Below, in pieces: positions 27,469 through 39,061 of a stretch of 64,000 nt of DNA. The notes below the pieces were generated by a model that was not told where the DNA came from, ran no database searches, and saw only the letters and a list, made by a program, of their open reading frames with translations. The stretch is taken from contig NC_042531.1 in the NCBI RefSeq assembly GCF_900963305.1, forward strand, positions 7,909,480 through 7,973,479, in the 5' to 3' direction. The DNA comes from Echeneis naucrates (lineage: Eukaryota; Chordata; Actinopteri; Carangiformes; Echeneidae). Within the stretch, counting starts at the first letter, position 1, and each line of letters starts with the position of its first letter. Position numbers and translations under genes: made by a program.

Positions 27469-30400
27469 TTAGGAGGAAAGATCTCGAAATATTTTCTTCT
27501 TTAGATATTCCTTCCAGGCATCCGGTGTTGAAAGCTCCATAGAGTTCCATTCAAAGTGAGGGATCTGTATTAGTTACAACGAGGAAAAAACTAAATTATT
27601 TTACTTATTTCATAAAATAAGAATCAGTGCAAGTACTGAAAAATACTACAGACCAGCTCAACTCAAATGGTGTCCTCTTACCTGAATAACACGATATCCC
27701 AGAATCTCAAGGTGTCTTTTTCTCATCAGAGCTTCACCTTTCATATGATGAGAATTTTTGCAGAAAGACTTTGAATCAAGAAAGTCCACAGAAACTCTGG
27801 TGTACAAAGCAAAAACAAAATGTCAATTATATTTCATCTCTGCACAGTCTAATGGATCATCTTCAGTATTCAGAGGGTTCTTTTTGCATTGTTACCTCTG
27901 AGCTCCAGGTGGTAGCTCATCCTTGACTTTTTCCAGCGAGCCTGTGGCCCAGTGTGCCTTCTCTCCATCTGAGATCTGCAGCGAGCTTTGTGTGGCGTAA
28001 GCCAGCGGCTGTCGGTGTGAGTCCAGCATGCATTCAAAGTCTGGAATTGCAAAACATGCTCTAGTTACTGTGCTATCCATTTCTCATTCATTTCTACTTA
28101 AGTATGAACTGTGTTGCCAAGATTGGACAATTACTGCTAAACAGAAAAGGAATGAAAGCTTCCCACTTATATATTAAAACTGATGCATGTAAATTGACTT
28201 CATCCACTGAAAGCATATTCGCTAACCAGAGAATGAGCTTTTTCTTTTCTCAGGTTTGAATGCTTTCAGAATACGAAGACATCATATACATATCATAGAC
28301 TGGGTTAACTGCTACTCACCCACAGTGTAAAAATATGGCGTGACAACTGAGAGTCTGACAAAGTTGATGCCACCTAGAACTTCCCCCAGCATTTTGTGGA
28401 TTTGCTGCTGCATGGGACTAATGCTACCATGTCCTGAAAGAAAAATGGGTAGGTCATGAATTGCATGAATTGGGTTGAATTTTAACCAATACCAAAAGAC
28501 TTACCTTTCTTTTGCAGCTGCTGGCAGTAGCGCTCATGAAACCACGGCACCTGAAACTCAGGACACTCGAGACACACAGCTCGGTTGAGGTCCATGAGGC
28601 GCAGTCTGGTCCGCATGTTGAGCGCATCAGGTAAGGCTGTAACAAACAATGTGGGCAGTTCAATTAGTCCTATTCAACGAGTAGGGAGGGCCCACATCTC
28701 AAGATGAATATTGTGCTACACATAGAAAGGGACATGCATTCATTTTTTAAAAACACAATTCTAAACATAATGGGAACAGACTTTCAAGTTGCGAATCCAA
28801 TTTTCCCAGAAAGTCGATGCTGAAGATTCTTCTGACCAGTTCCTCGGGAAAGCAGTCAGCTACAGCCAAGGCATATGCCAGGAGAACCAGCAGGTGTGGG
28901 TCAAAGGAGGCTACAAATACATGATGTTATGTATGAATGTGTGTTTGAAATGATAGAGGGGAAAAAAGGGGCTATAAACTATTCACTTACTGATGTGAGG
29001 AGTGAAGCGCTGAACACAAGCATCGTACAACTCGTCTGCTTGTGCAGAATCATAATTCAGGACAGAAAAGGGTAGCAGGGTTGCATAAGTTGCGGAGTAG
29101 TGAATCTTTAAAATGATGGAGGAAAAGTACAGTTAATATAGAATTCATTATTCCAGACTGGACGGTGTTGAGTTGTCTCCTAAAGCACCTTATCAATGTC
29201 TTTAATGGCCACACGGGCAATATGGTCCATTAGAAGAGGGCAGAGGCAATTCATCTTGGTTAAGAAGAGGGACAGCTCTGGCACATTGGTCCAGTTTATT
29301 TGGTCCATCATCCTCTGCAGCATGGCCATTGTTTCCTCGAGCAGCATTTCTTCAAACCACTCTCCCGAAACAAACTTTAGCTCCTCAAGCACCAAGTCCA
29401 GCCGGTCTGCCGTTTGTAGTCTCTGGTGGCCGCAGCGGTTCAGAGTCTGCAACAGCCGGACATACTTACTGGGAGTGCTGTGGCGGTAGGACGGATCATT
29501 CCGTACCCACTTGGCGATGGTGAGGGAAATGGTGTTGAGGTCGTTGAGATTACACTGCATCACCACCGCCTCTACCCGTGAAGTCAAAGCCTCGTCGGGC
29601 CGCGGGCAGGGCAGCATGGACAGAACACGGGTCAGCATGATCACCTCGTAGGGGAAGACGCTGTGTTGCAAAAATCTGCATGACAAAGTGGAATTAGTCT
29701 GGATTCAAGTTTGGAATGAAAAATGGTCTGGTTGAGCACAAATAAACGCTTACTTCATTAAAATACTTCTTAGTTTGGTGAAGAGTTCAGGGTTCTGGTA
29801 CTGCAACAGATAAAGGGCTTGGGTGACTCGGGCCACCTCTACTGGTTTATACACATGAAGGTTCCTCTGGATGAGTGACGCAATCCTGTAATGATATATA
29901 GGTTACGATATTTGGTAGATTTCTGTGAGTTTTTATGTGATAATTATATATCAGTTTCTTTTGAACTTGTTTTTTTTTTTTTTTTCGGGGGGGGGGGGGG
30001 GCGTAAAAGTTTCTCCAATTTCTCCACTTAGATATCAACAAAACAGATCCACCTGTTGAAATCGTGTGGCTCCTAAATGGCCCTGTATCCAAACCCTCAC
30101 AAATATTTTTCTACTGCAGGTTCTTCAGCTGCCATAAATGTGATTGCTAGTATAACTGAAATTTTTGATACAGTTGTTGGTCTCTGTCTGTCTCTGTGTG
30201 TTGGCCCTGTGGTGGATTGGTGACCCGTCCAGGGTGTACCCCGCCCTCACCCAGTGTGAGCTGGGATTGGCTCCAGCACCCCCCGTAACCCGAAAATGGA
30301 TAAGCGATAGAAGATGACTGAATCAATGAACCAATAAATTGATACAGTAGCACTTCTGCTACATGGCAGAGATACAAACTCACTTGCTCAGTAAACTGAG

Positions 30401-32103
30401 ATTCCTGCTGTTAATCTCTTCGAGTGCTTCTGCTAAAGCCAGAGCCTGGTGTGCACTGAGCTCATCTGCTAACATGAAGGCAGTGTTCTCCAACCTGAAA
30501 ATAATGACACCACCAGTGAGACTCGTGGACTGCTGCTAGACTTCTACTGGTATTTTCCTCCAGGGATAATAATGATACAAACCGTTCTCTGATGTCTGGG
30601 CTGGCCAAGGGAGCCAGAGCAACAAACAGTTTAGTGAAGGAGAAAGGATCAGTGCTTGAATCAATCAGTTCAATCAGCCGCTCTTTAACAGCCAGCCTGA
30701 AGTCACAGTTGTTGAACTGCAGGGACTGATACAGCCCCATGATGATGCCGATATTCTCCGCATCCAGCCTCGGCACATTGCACAAGAGGATTTGGTTGCA
30801 CTTCTCCAGCAGAGGCCGGTGGCTGTACTTCACATTACGCAAAAACTGCACCACTCTCCGAGGGTTGTTGTACTGTGAGGGATCCATGGCGTCCAGAAGG
30901 TGATCTGCCCGGCTAATTAAGGCATCGCGCAGCCGAGTAGACACCAGTGATGACATGCTTATCATCAGTGTAGTTAGAATCCTGTGAGAACAACACCAGA
31001 GAGTAAATACACACTATATAAAATGTTTAAATGTAATCATATTTAAATGACAACCAACCTGGCATCATCAATACAGGACAGTCTCTGATCCACAATACTG
31101 GTGATGCGGCCCATTAGAGGACTGTGCTGGAGGTGCTGATCATTTAGACAAATTGCAAACTTGGAAAGCGACGCCATTGGAAATCTGGGGGGGGAGCAAA
31201 CACATTTGTATAAAATTTCATTAGTGTTTACACAACTAGATGATTTATCCAGTTATTGATTTCATCTAGTTGACAAAGAGTTTCATGACAGTTTTAGCTC
31301 AGTATCATCTGTTCAGTCATCTATCAAGCAAAAATGCTAAACACACACTGGTTCCAGCTTCTGTTGGCAGGATTAGCTGTGTTTATGTGTTAACCAGATC
31401 ACTGAATGTAATCATTTGGGGTTACCTCTAGCATGTTGAAAGACAGCGAGTGTGTCGCTTTTTCACTTTTTTCTGCCATCTCGTTCATAAAACAATTTCT
31501 GACTGGAATGATTTTTCCCTGCATGACTCAATAATGCAGTTGCAGCAGAATCGTAAATTTCAGTACCGAAAACAAGCGAAAAAGAACCCAAAAGAAGTAC
31601 GTAATCATACCTGTCTATTCTTAGCCATGCTTCTGAAACCAGCTGTTGAACAAGAGAGTCGTGTGGATCCACATTCAGCCTAAAGATGGACAGCCAATAT
31701 GCACATTCTGTTACAATTTTACAACTCAAACACATTCTGAAGGGGTGTGTCACTTTTTTCTGTACCTGAGAAAACTGTAAAGCATGTCCACCAACATGAG
31801 ATCATCCATGAGAGAAATTTTATTTTCAGCCAGAACCCGGAGAGTCAGGAACTGAGGGTGACTCCTGATGAGCTCCACAGTCCTGAGCAGCTGAGGCTTC
31901 TCCCTCTGAAACTGCCACAGCATCCCCACAGCACAGCCCACATGGCCCACTGTCAGCTTGGCCTTGTTCCTCCCCACCACGTCAAACACCTGATCCTCCG
32001 CCGAGCAGACCCGCAGCTGCTCCAGCACCTGGTCTCGGTTCACCGTCCCTCCGTGAAGGAGCCTCCGAAAGCAGACGTTCACACACCGAAGCCGAAGCAT
32101 CAT
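27469..32103 (-). CDS. fastkd1: FAST kinase domain-containing protein 1, mitochondrial
   Basis: FASTKD proteins are mitochondrial RNA-binding regulators of mitochondrial mRNA levels. Fourteen coding exons in transcript order: 31766-32103, 31611-31679, 31059-31184, 30583-30981, 30384-30494, 29754-29885, 29189-29675, 28991-29105, 28782-28910, 28505-28636, 28320-28433, 27896-28040, 27682-27796, 27469-27564. They total 835 residues (human 847) with consistent phases. The N-terminus (MMLRLRCVNVCFRRLLHGG) is Arg-rich and fits a mitochondrial presequence. FAST_1/FAST_2 regions are in the middle; RNRAVCLECPEFQ-type and PWFHERYC motifs match FASTKD1; the C-terminal RAP domain has MRKRHLEILGYRVIQIPHFEW. 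Two ATGs in tandem (32103, 32100) could start it. Intron 5 holds a fish L2-type repeat tail and a T/G homopolymer pair. Confidence 0.95.
29969..30001 (+). repeat. Poly(T) run followed by a run of 15 G
   Basis: About seventeen T, one C, then fifteen G in a row within fastkd1 intron 5. On the sense (minus) strand this is poly(C) then poly(A). Confidence 0.8.
30190..30330 (+). mobile_element. Fish L2-type LINE or V-SINE 3' tail
   Basis: Words such as GACCCGTCCAGGGTGTACCC, GAGCTGGGATTGGCTCCAGC and GGATAAGCGATAGAAGATGA follow the widespread teleost 3' tail shared by L2-like LINEs and V-SINEs. It is antisense to fastkd1, within intron 5. No reverse transcriptase part is present. Confidence 0.65.
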
Positions 32104-33579
32104 CACAGACCGGGGGTCGGGTTAAACAGACACCGGGAACTCCATCGTCTCCGCAGGACCTTGATCAACACAAAAAGACACGTTTTTCACACAATCCTGT
32201 CCCCTGACAGCTGACCCTGACGTGGTTATGGACGCAGCTCGGTGTGACCTCCTGACCTCGGGTTCTCAGGGTCTCATCTCTCAGGAAAGTTGTGCAGAAT
32301 CGGCATCACTCAGCTTTCGTGCAGCTCTCCTTCAGTCAGCGGGACAGTTTCCTAACACCAAGCTCACGTGGATGAAGAAAGAGTCACTTTAAAAGGCTGA
32401 GGTGACCGGACTATTGCTGTTTGTCCTTTTTTGGGTAGACTTCTGTAGATTAGAACAATCGAAACGTTCCATATATCACGATTATAAAAAACTGTCATTA
32501 AAATCGCTCATTCAAAGTCAAAATTGCCTAGCATGTGTGCTATTGTGTTTCACTTCCGCAGCCAGTGACGTAATGAAGGTGTAACCCTGAGTTTAGTTCT
32601 TCAGGCAGCGGCTTATTTAAACTGGGGAGTGAAAGCAGCTGGATGGTCTGAGGGGTTCTTGTTTCGTTAACGTAAATACATTTCTAAAAACGTCGTATTA
32701 AAAAAAAAAAAAAAAACAAGCTCTGTAGCGTAAAATTGTGTGCTGTAGAGCTGGAAAAAGGCTGTAATTAAGCTATTCAAGACCAGATATTAATAGTTAT
32801 AGTATCTGTTGCATTTATGTAAATATGAAGAGTTATAATGAGGTTCTTCATATGAATGATGTAGGCTGGGTGGTGAGAAAATTTTTGCCTTTCAGACATA
32901 GCTGAGGGATAAACGATCCCAATGCGCCGCTGCGTTCAACGGCGCACGAGCCTCGACAGACGTTGACGTCCTTGCCGCGCCATCTTTGGAAACAGTGAGC
33001 TCAACACTGAATGAAACTTAATTTCCGTCGTTTGTTACGAACTGCTCGCTTTATGGAATAAAACCTCCGCCTTTCCAGGTAATGTTGAGTCGCATTATCG
33101 GCGTTTTAGCGACGCTTGTTTGTATTTGATGCACGGAAGCGGCTCATGTCGCGCAGGAGGATTCCTCTGTTGTGTTGTGTGACTGAGGCTAGCTGAGCTT
33201 GCTAATGCTAACAGCAGGCCCAACGATGAGATTGGTACTGCTGCAGTTTAATCCAGACAGCGGCCGTGTAAACGGAGACAGCTCAGAGCCGTTTAACGTG
33301 TTACTGATAAAATACTATTATCTGACATTTAGTTGAATAAACTGGCCTGAGCTCGATTGTTGGTGATCACGCTCGTTTGTATCGGTACGTTCATCTGCGA
33401 CGATTGATCAACACCACGTTAAACCATTTATTGTTACTTTAAATGCTTTTCAGTTGCTCTTCTAAGGAAGCCTTCAGGTGACAGCTCCGGTTGATTTACA
33501 TCTCTCTGTGGATACGTCCTTCTGACCTTCATGTTTTATCTCACTAACCTACAGGTGTGTTGGATTGCTTGAGGTTATC
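32104..33579. promoter_or_regulatory. Divergent promoter region of fastkd1 (minus) and ppig (plus), with ppig 5' UTR exon
   Basis: The two genes start head to head. CG-rich patches at 32200-32360 and 32900-33250 flank a T/A-rich middle. CACTTCCG (ETS type) and TGACGTAA (CRE-like) lie at about 32551-32573. A ppig non-coding exon ends at 33078 (TTCCAG/GTAATG) and its partner acceptor is ACCTACAG at 33547-33554, before the ATG at 33580. Confidence 0.55.
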
Positions 33580-36500
33580 ATGGGGATCAAGGTTCAGCGA
33601 CCTCGATGCTTCCTCGACATTGGGATCAGTAATGTGCTCGGTAAGAGTCAAGCTAATCACCCATACCGGATCCCAAAGAATCCCACTGGGAAACTTTTGC
33701 TATAGTGGCTAACCTCGCCAACTGTCGTTGTTGTGTGTTGTAGTTTGTGACTTTGTTAAATAGGATATTTTGTGTGTTGTATTGTGGCATGAACATGTTC
33801 TTTTAAAATACTGTAAATAAGTAGAACAACCACGACCTTCTATAAATTGGATCAGCAACCTGCTTATAAACCCGATTAATACAATCCCTGTGAAAGTATT
33901 TTTAATTTTTTTATTTTTTTTTGAAGAGATATTATATTAGATTACAAATGGTTTAGCTCCATATACCCCATACACTTACAACTTGAGTTGTAAGGAGGTG
34001 TTGAGTTTTGTCACAAATGTTCTTAAATATTGAAAAATTATGCTAACTCAGCGTCTCTTCACAGTTGGCAGAATCGTGGTGGAGTTGTTTTCAGACATCT
34101 GTCCCAAAACATGTGAAAATTTTAGATGCCTCTGCACAGGTGTGTGATGGATTTCACTCTCAGTAATATGCCAGTAGACTTCTCTTGTATGCACAATCGT
34201 GATAATTACTATTGTTTCATCTAGGTGAAAAGGGCATCGGCAAAGGAACTCAGAAACCTCTTCACTACAAAGGGTGTCTGTTCCATCGAATTGTAAAAGA
34301 CTTTATGATTCAAGGAGGAGACTTCAGTGAGGGTGAGGATATTGAATCTGTTTGCATAACCAGTAGTCAACATGGGTACAATAAAGCCAAGGTCTCTTTT
34401 CATGCTGTGACTCTGTTTCTTTTTATTTATTTTCTTAGGCAATGGAAGAGGAGGTGAATCCATCTATGGAGGTTTTTTTGAAGGTAGGGAAGCCAGTGTT
34501 AGAAATGTCAATTTTTATCCAAACCGATGTCTCAAAAATGGTATAACAATCTCATCCTTCTCCCCCAGATGAAAGCTTTGCTGTTAAACACAACAAAGAG
34601 TACCTTCTGTCTATGGCCAATAGAGGAAAAGATACAAATGGTTCCCAGTTTTTCATGTAAGCAAAACATTTATATGTTCACCTTTTTATTGATTTAGTCT
34701 TTGTGTAGTTCTTTTTGTCTTCTTTTTTTATAAATCTATGCTTTTTCCCACTTGAATGCCTTGCTGTGACCCCTCAGAACAACAAAACCTTCACCACATC
34801 TGGATGGGTAACTGCTACTTGATTTCATCTGAAAATATATTTGATTCCAGAGCACTCAATGTACTCAATGTGTTTCATGGCTAACGCTTAACCCCCCCTT
34901 TATTCTCTCAGTGTCCATGTGGTGTTTGGTCATGTCATCTCTGGCCAAGAGGTTGTTCAAACCATGGAGAGCCAGAAAACAGACCCTAACAGCAGACCAT
35001 ATGCAGACATTAAAGTTTTGAACTGTGGGGAACTGGTTCCTAAATCCAAAGGTTTGTTCATTCAACCCATTTTTTATGTTTTCTTAATTTTTATTTTTAT
35101 TATTTTATCAATTTGTGATTGTAACAGTCTTAACAAATTTGCAGCAAAGAAGGAAGGAAAAAAGAGAGAGCAGGCCTCCTCCAGTTCCAGCAGTAGCTCC
35201 AGCGATTCTGAAAGCTCATCAGATTCCTCTTCTGATTCTGAAGAATCTGAGAAAGAATCCAAGAAGCGAAAAAAGAAGGCAAAAAAGCTGAAAAAGAAAC
35301 AGAAGAAGAAGGAGAAGAAAAGGTACCTAATGTATTTTCAGTGTCTCCAGTTTCAACAGTATGAAGTGCCTTAATAATGAGCCATAATGCTTTACTAGGT
35401 CAGAGCCTGAAAGTGCTGAAGAGAAAGAACAAGAGGAGTTGGTAACATCTACTGTACGTCCTGAAGAAATTCCACCCATCCCAGAGAATCGATTCCTCAT
35501 GAGGAGAAGCCCCCAGGCTGTCCAGAAGTCAAAGGAGGAGGTTGAGAAGGATCAGAGAAATAAAGATGAAAGGCAGAGAGAGAGGTTGGTCAGTTTCAGA
35601 AGCTCTATTTAATTAGCTTTTTGTCAATGTGAATTAATTGTAGCTACTTTTTTGCTCTCCAGCACGACATATAATTCTCAGTCAGCATATCATAGAAGAC
35701 TGGTGATGACGCGATCTGGCAGGAAAATAAAGGGCAGAGGTCCAAGGGTAGGTGCTGCAATGTGTAGCCCAAATTCTCACTTCAGTTTTATCTTGTCCAA
35801 TGTGAACAGAAATAAATTGTTTATCATTTCCTCTATCCAGAGGTACCGGACTCCATCACGCTCTCGTTCAAGGTCCAGGGATCGTTTTCGGCGCAGTGAA
35901 ACTCCTCCACATTGGCGTCAGGAGCTGCAGCGTCAGAGGATGAGGGCTTTCACTGGGGAACGCTGGATTAAGGGTGACAAGTAAGATACCTCAATTTACC
36001 AAAATACAATTGTACTTTAATTTTCATTTCTTAATCACAATGCAATTTAATAGAAATACATAATACAAGACAACACTAGTGTTGTCTGATGGCAAGTTCA
36101 TTTTCTCTAAGTAATATTTTCAATTGACTTTCTTTGATTTTTCTTTTTCTTTACAGAGGTGACATGAACGATGATGCTAAAGACGAAGATGCTAAAGCTT
36201 CAAGAAGGGAGAGACGGGGCTCCAGTGTGAAGCATGATAAAACAGCTGAGGGTAAAAAAGACAGGAAAACACGGTCACATAGATCCAAAAGCAAGGAAGA
36301 GGATGCTGTAGAGAAGGATGAGAAACATGGCAAACACAAGGAAAAGAAACGTGATAAGTCTCAAAGTCGCAGTAAAAGCAGGGAAAAGAGTAAAAGGTCC
36401 AAAAGCAGAGATAGGGGGCACAAACACAGAAGTGCTGACAGGAGAGGTCACTCAAGGAGCAAAGAACTAAATGCTAACAAGAAAGAAAAGGAATCAGAGT

Positions 36501-37153
36501 CTGATCCCAATAAAGATAGAAATAAGCACCACGAGTCTGAGAAAAAACATAAAGAGGACACAAAAGGAAGAAATGGTGAAAGAACTAGAACAAAGTCCAA
36601 AAGCAAAGAAAGAACAACTTCAAAAGATGGACGCAGATCGAGCAGCAGAAACAGAGATAGAGGTGGGACTGCAGCATCAAAAGATAAGGAAGAAAAACGA
36701 GAAAGAGACAGGGAACGAGGCAGGGAGCGTAGCAGGAGTCGGGGAAGGCGAAGCAACAGTGAAAGGGAGAATAGGAGGCGAGGAACATCCAGGGATAAGG
36801 AACATCGTTCAAGTCCAGATCGAAATAAGACCAGGGACTCTAACAGAAGCAGACGCTCCCGAAGTAAGAGTAACAGAACAGACCACAGCAAAGATCGGTC
36901 ATCTCATAGAAAAGACAAAGACAGAGAAGCTGGCCACCAAAGGAGAAGACGTAGTAGCAGCTCTGACAGCGATAGAAGTGAGAAAGGGAAGGGTAAAAGG
37001 AGTCCAGATTACAAAAGAAGACATAATAGTACCTCTAAATCCAAAGACAGGAGAAGTCCAACTAAGTCAAGACCAGATAATACAAAAAGCAAAGACAAAA
37101 ATGACAGCAAGAGGAATAAATCTAGCTCTAGCTCAATTTCTGACAGTGACTGA
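33580..37153 (+). CDS. ppig: Peptidyl-prolyl cis-trans isomerase G (SR-cyclophilin)
   Basis: Nuclear-speckle cyclophilin that binds the RNA polymerase II C-terminal domain and SR splicing factors. Coding exons: 33580-33640, 34065-34139, 34225-34332, 34439-34483, 34569-34656, 34778-34807, 34912-35051, 35145-35322, 35399-35584, 35663-35747, 35841-35980, 36157-37153; 710 residues (human 754). Start [16 protein letters not shown]. Cyclophilin fold about 8-175 with [16 protein letters not shown] and TNGSQFFI active-site motifs; His replaces the Trp of cyclophilin A in PHLDGVHVVFG, a known trait of this subfamily that lowers cyclosporin binding. Then a Ser/Asp/Lys tract, the conserved [15 protein letters not shown] and GERWIKGDK blocks, and a long RS/RD/KE-rich tail in one last exon. 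A likely poly(A) signal is at 37821-37826. Confidence 0.96.
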
Positions 37154-39061
37154 GCCTGTGATGGAGTCCTAAAGGAACAGGTTGGGATCTTTGAAGTGAG
37201 TTCCTCTTTTATAACTATTACACATGTAGTATGCAGCACCAGCTATCTATTAGTATGAGACATTCACATTTCTCATTCACTATATAAAAAAAACAAACAA
37301 ACAAAAAAGCATTTTGCAGTATTGCCAAAGTGAGTGTGCCAAAGTCCGTCAGAGGTAATTTCCGAAATGGTTTCCAACAGTGACAACCCTGATGAGAAAT
37401 TACAGCAGAGGAGAGATGTGGTTGACGGCTGCAAAAGCTGCAAAGCAGTAAATAAGGGAGTAGAGTAGTACACAAAAACAGCTGCAAATATTTCACTCAA
37501 TGCTGCCATTTCAAACTGTGAAAGATGAGCTTTGGCCTACATTTGGGCTCTGAATGGGGATTTTGGATTTGATCTTTTTTAACTGTCACATTGTTGATGG
37601 GTAGCTGAGGCTGCATAGCCAGATTATAGAAAACAATGCGTGACTGTAAAAGACATTTGCCGACAGTGGCAGTTAGTATGAAAGTACAGGTTCTTTGTTT
37701 TAATTGTAAATGACCAGAAGAAGTCAGATGAAGACAGTTTTTTTTTTTTTTTTTTTTCCCCCCCTCATTGTGGATTCTCTTGATAAATTCCTTTCTGAGT
37801 TTCACAGTTTCAGACTGTTTAATAAAATCGGTGAACAAAAAAAAAAAAAAAACAAAGGTAAGAAACAGATCCTCTCTTTTTTAAAATCCCCTGAGGAGGT
37901 TTTCTACTGAAGTTTGTTTTAATATTATTTAACACAGTTGGTCTTAGAGGATAATGACCCTACAAAGTGGTGTTCATTTAGTAAAAAAAGTAATTTTATT
38001 TTTACTGCAGTCATAAATCTGGAGGAAAATACCCATCATTTATTTCATGCATGCAAATCCTTGGCCTTGTTAGATTAAATATGTACATCGTGACTTTTTG
38101 TACATCAACAAATTTACTGTAATCCTGTCTGTTTTGAGATACCTCTGGACTGTTTTATGTTTTGTTTATTTGAAAGAGGGAATGACACTGTCATACTGTA
38201 AGTACAACATAAAATCAATTTGTATAAATTGTGTTTTGTGGATGTTTTGAAAAGATCTCAACAACAGTGTTGAATTAAAATGCTCAATTTGGATTTTAAT
38301 CACTTGTTTTAATATTCTGTAAATGCTTTTACAATCATAACACAAAACAATAGATTTATTGTCAGGGAATAACATTATTAGCATCTAAAATCCCAGCAAT
38401 AGCCAATGATTACATTTTTATAAGAAGTCTGAACCATCAACTGTGGAGGTAATGAGTTGTTTACTAGAGTCCATTTTCTTGCTCCGATCTGGTTGAGACA
38501 GCTGATGTAAAATCTTCACAGGAAACTGTGGTGAAAAAGAAACTTAAATATTTTTGCAAAAGTCAGATTGTTGCGCAGGGCACATACATTGTGTAATTAA
38601 TGAACTCTTGCAGGATCATCTCTGAAGGTTGCTGTGTCTCTGAAATGTATTGTGTATAGTGCACTGTTTCTGTGAGTTGCTCAGTTGCTTGACACACAAA
38701 AGTACGCTTACATCATGAGTCCATCGCTCACGACTTGAGCCTCACAGCAAGTTAACCTTCAGAGCTAGAGCGAAATGGTTCTTTGTAACTTTCTTTAGTT
38801 TTGCCTTCCTTTGTGCAATGCCTTGTGGGAGAACGGTATCCACACAAAAATCAGTTGAATTTAGTCACAACATGCAGTCTGATATAGTTCTGTTGCCTAA
38901 ACCCTTTTTGATGTTTTATGTATTCTGTGCCTCCAGTAAAGAGACAGAAGAGAGATGTGTTTAACAGCCATCAACAGATTCCCACTGAACTCAGACCAGA
39001 AGACGATGGTTCAGGGTCAGTGCCTGTCACACCACGGCCAACAAGATTGGAACCTAAATGG
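37154..39061. other. ppig 3' UTR and convergent spacer to cfap210
   Basis: AATAAA at 37821-37826 serves ppig. TTTATT at 38355-38360 is a possible minus-strand poly(A) signal for cfap210. T/C and A runs lie at 37739-37764 and 37839-37853. A plus-strand open frame beginning at 38918 is discussed among the rejected items. No other gene was recognised. Confidence 0.45.
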
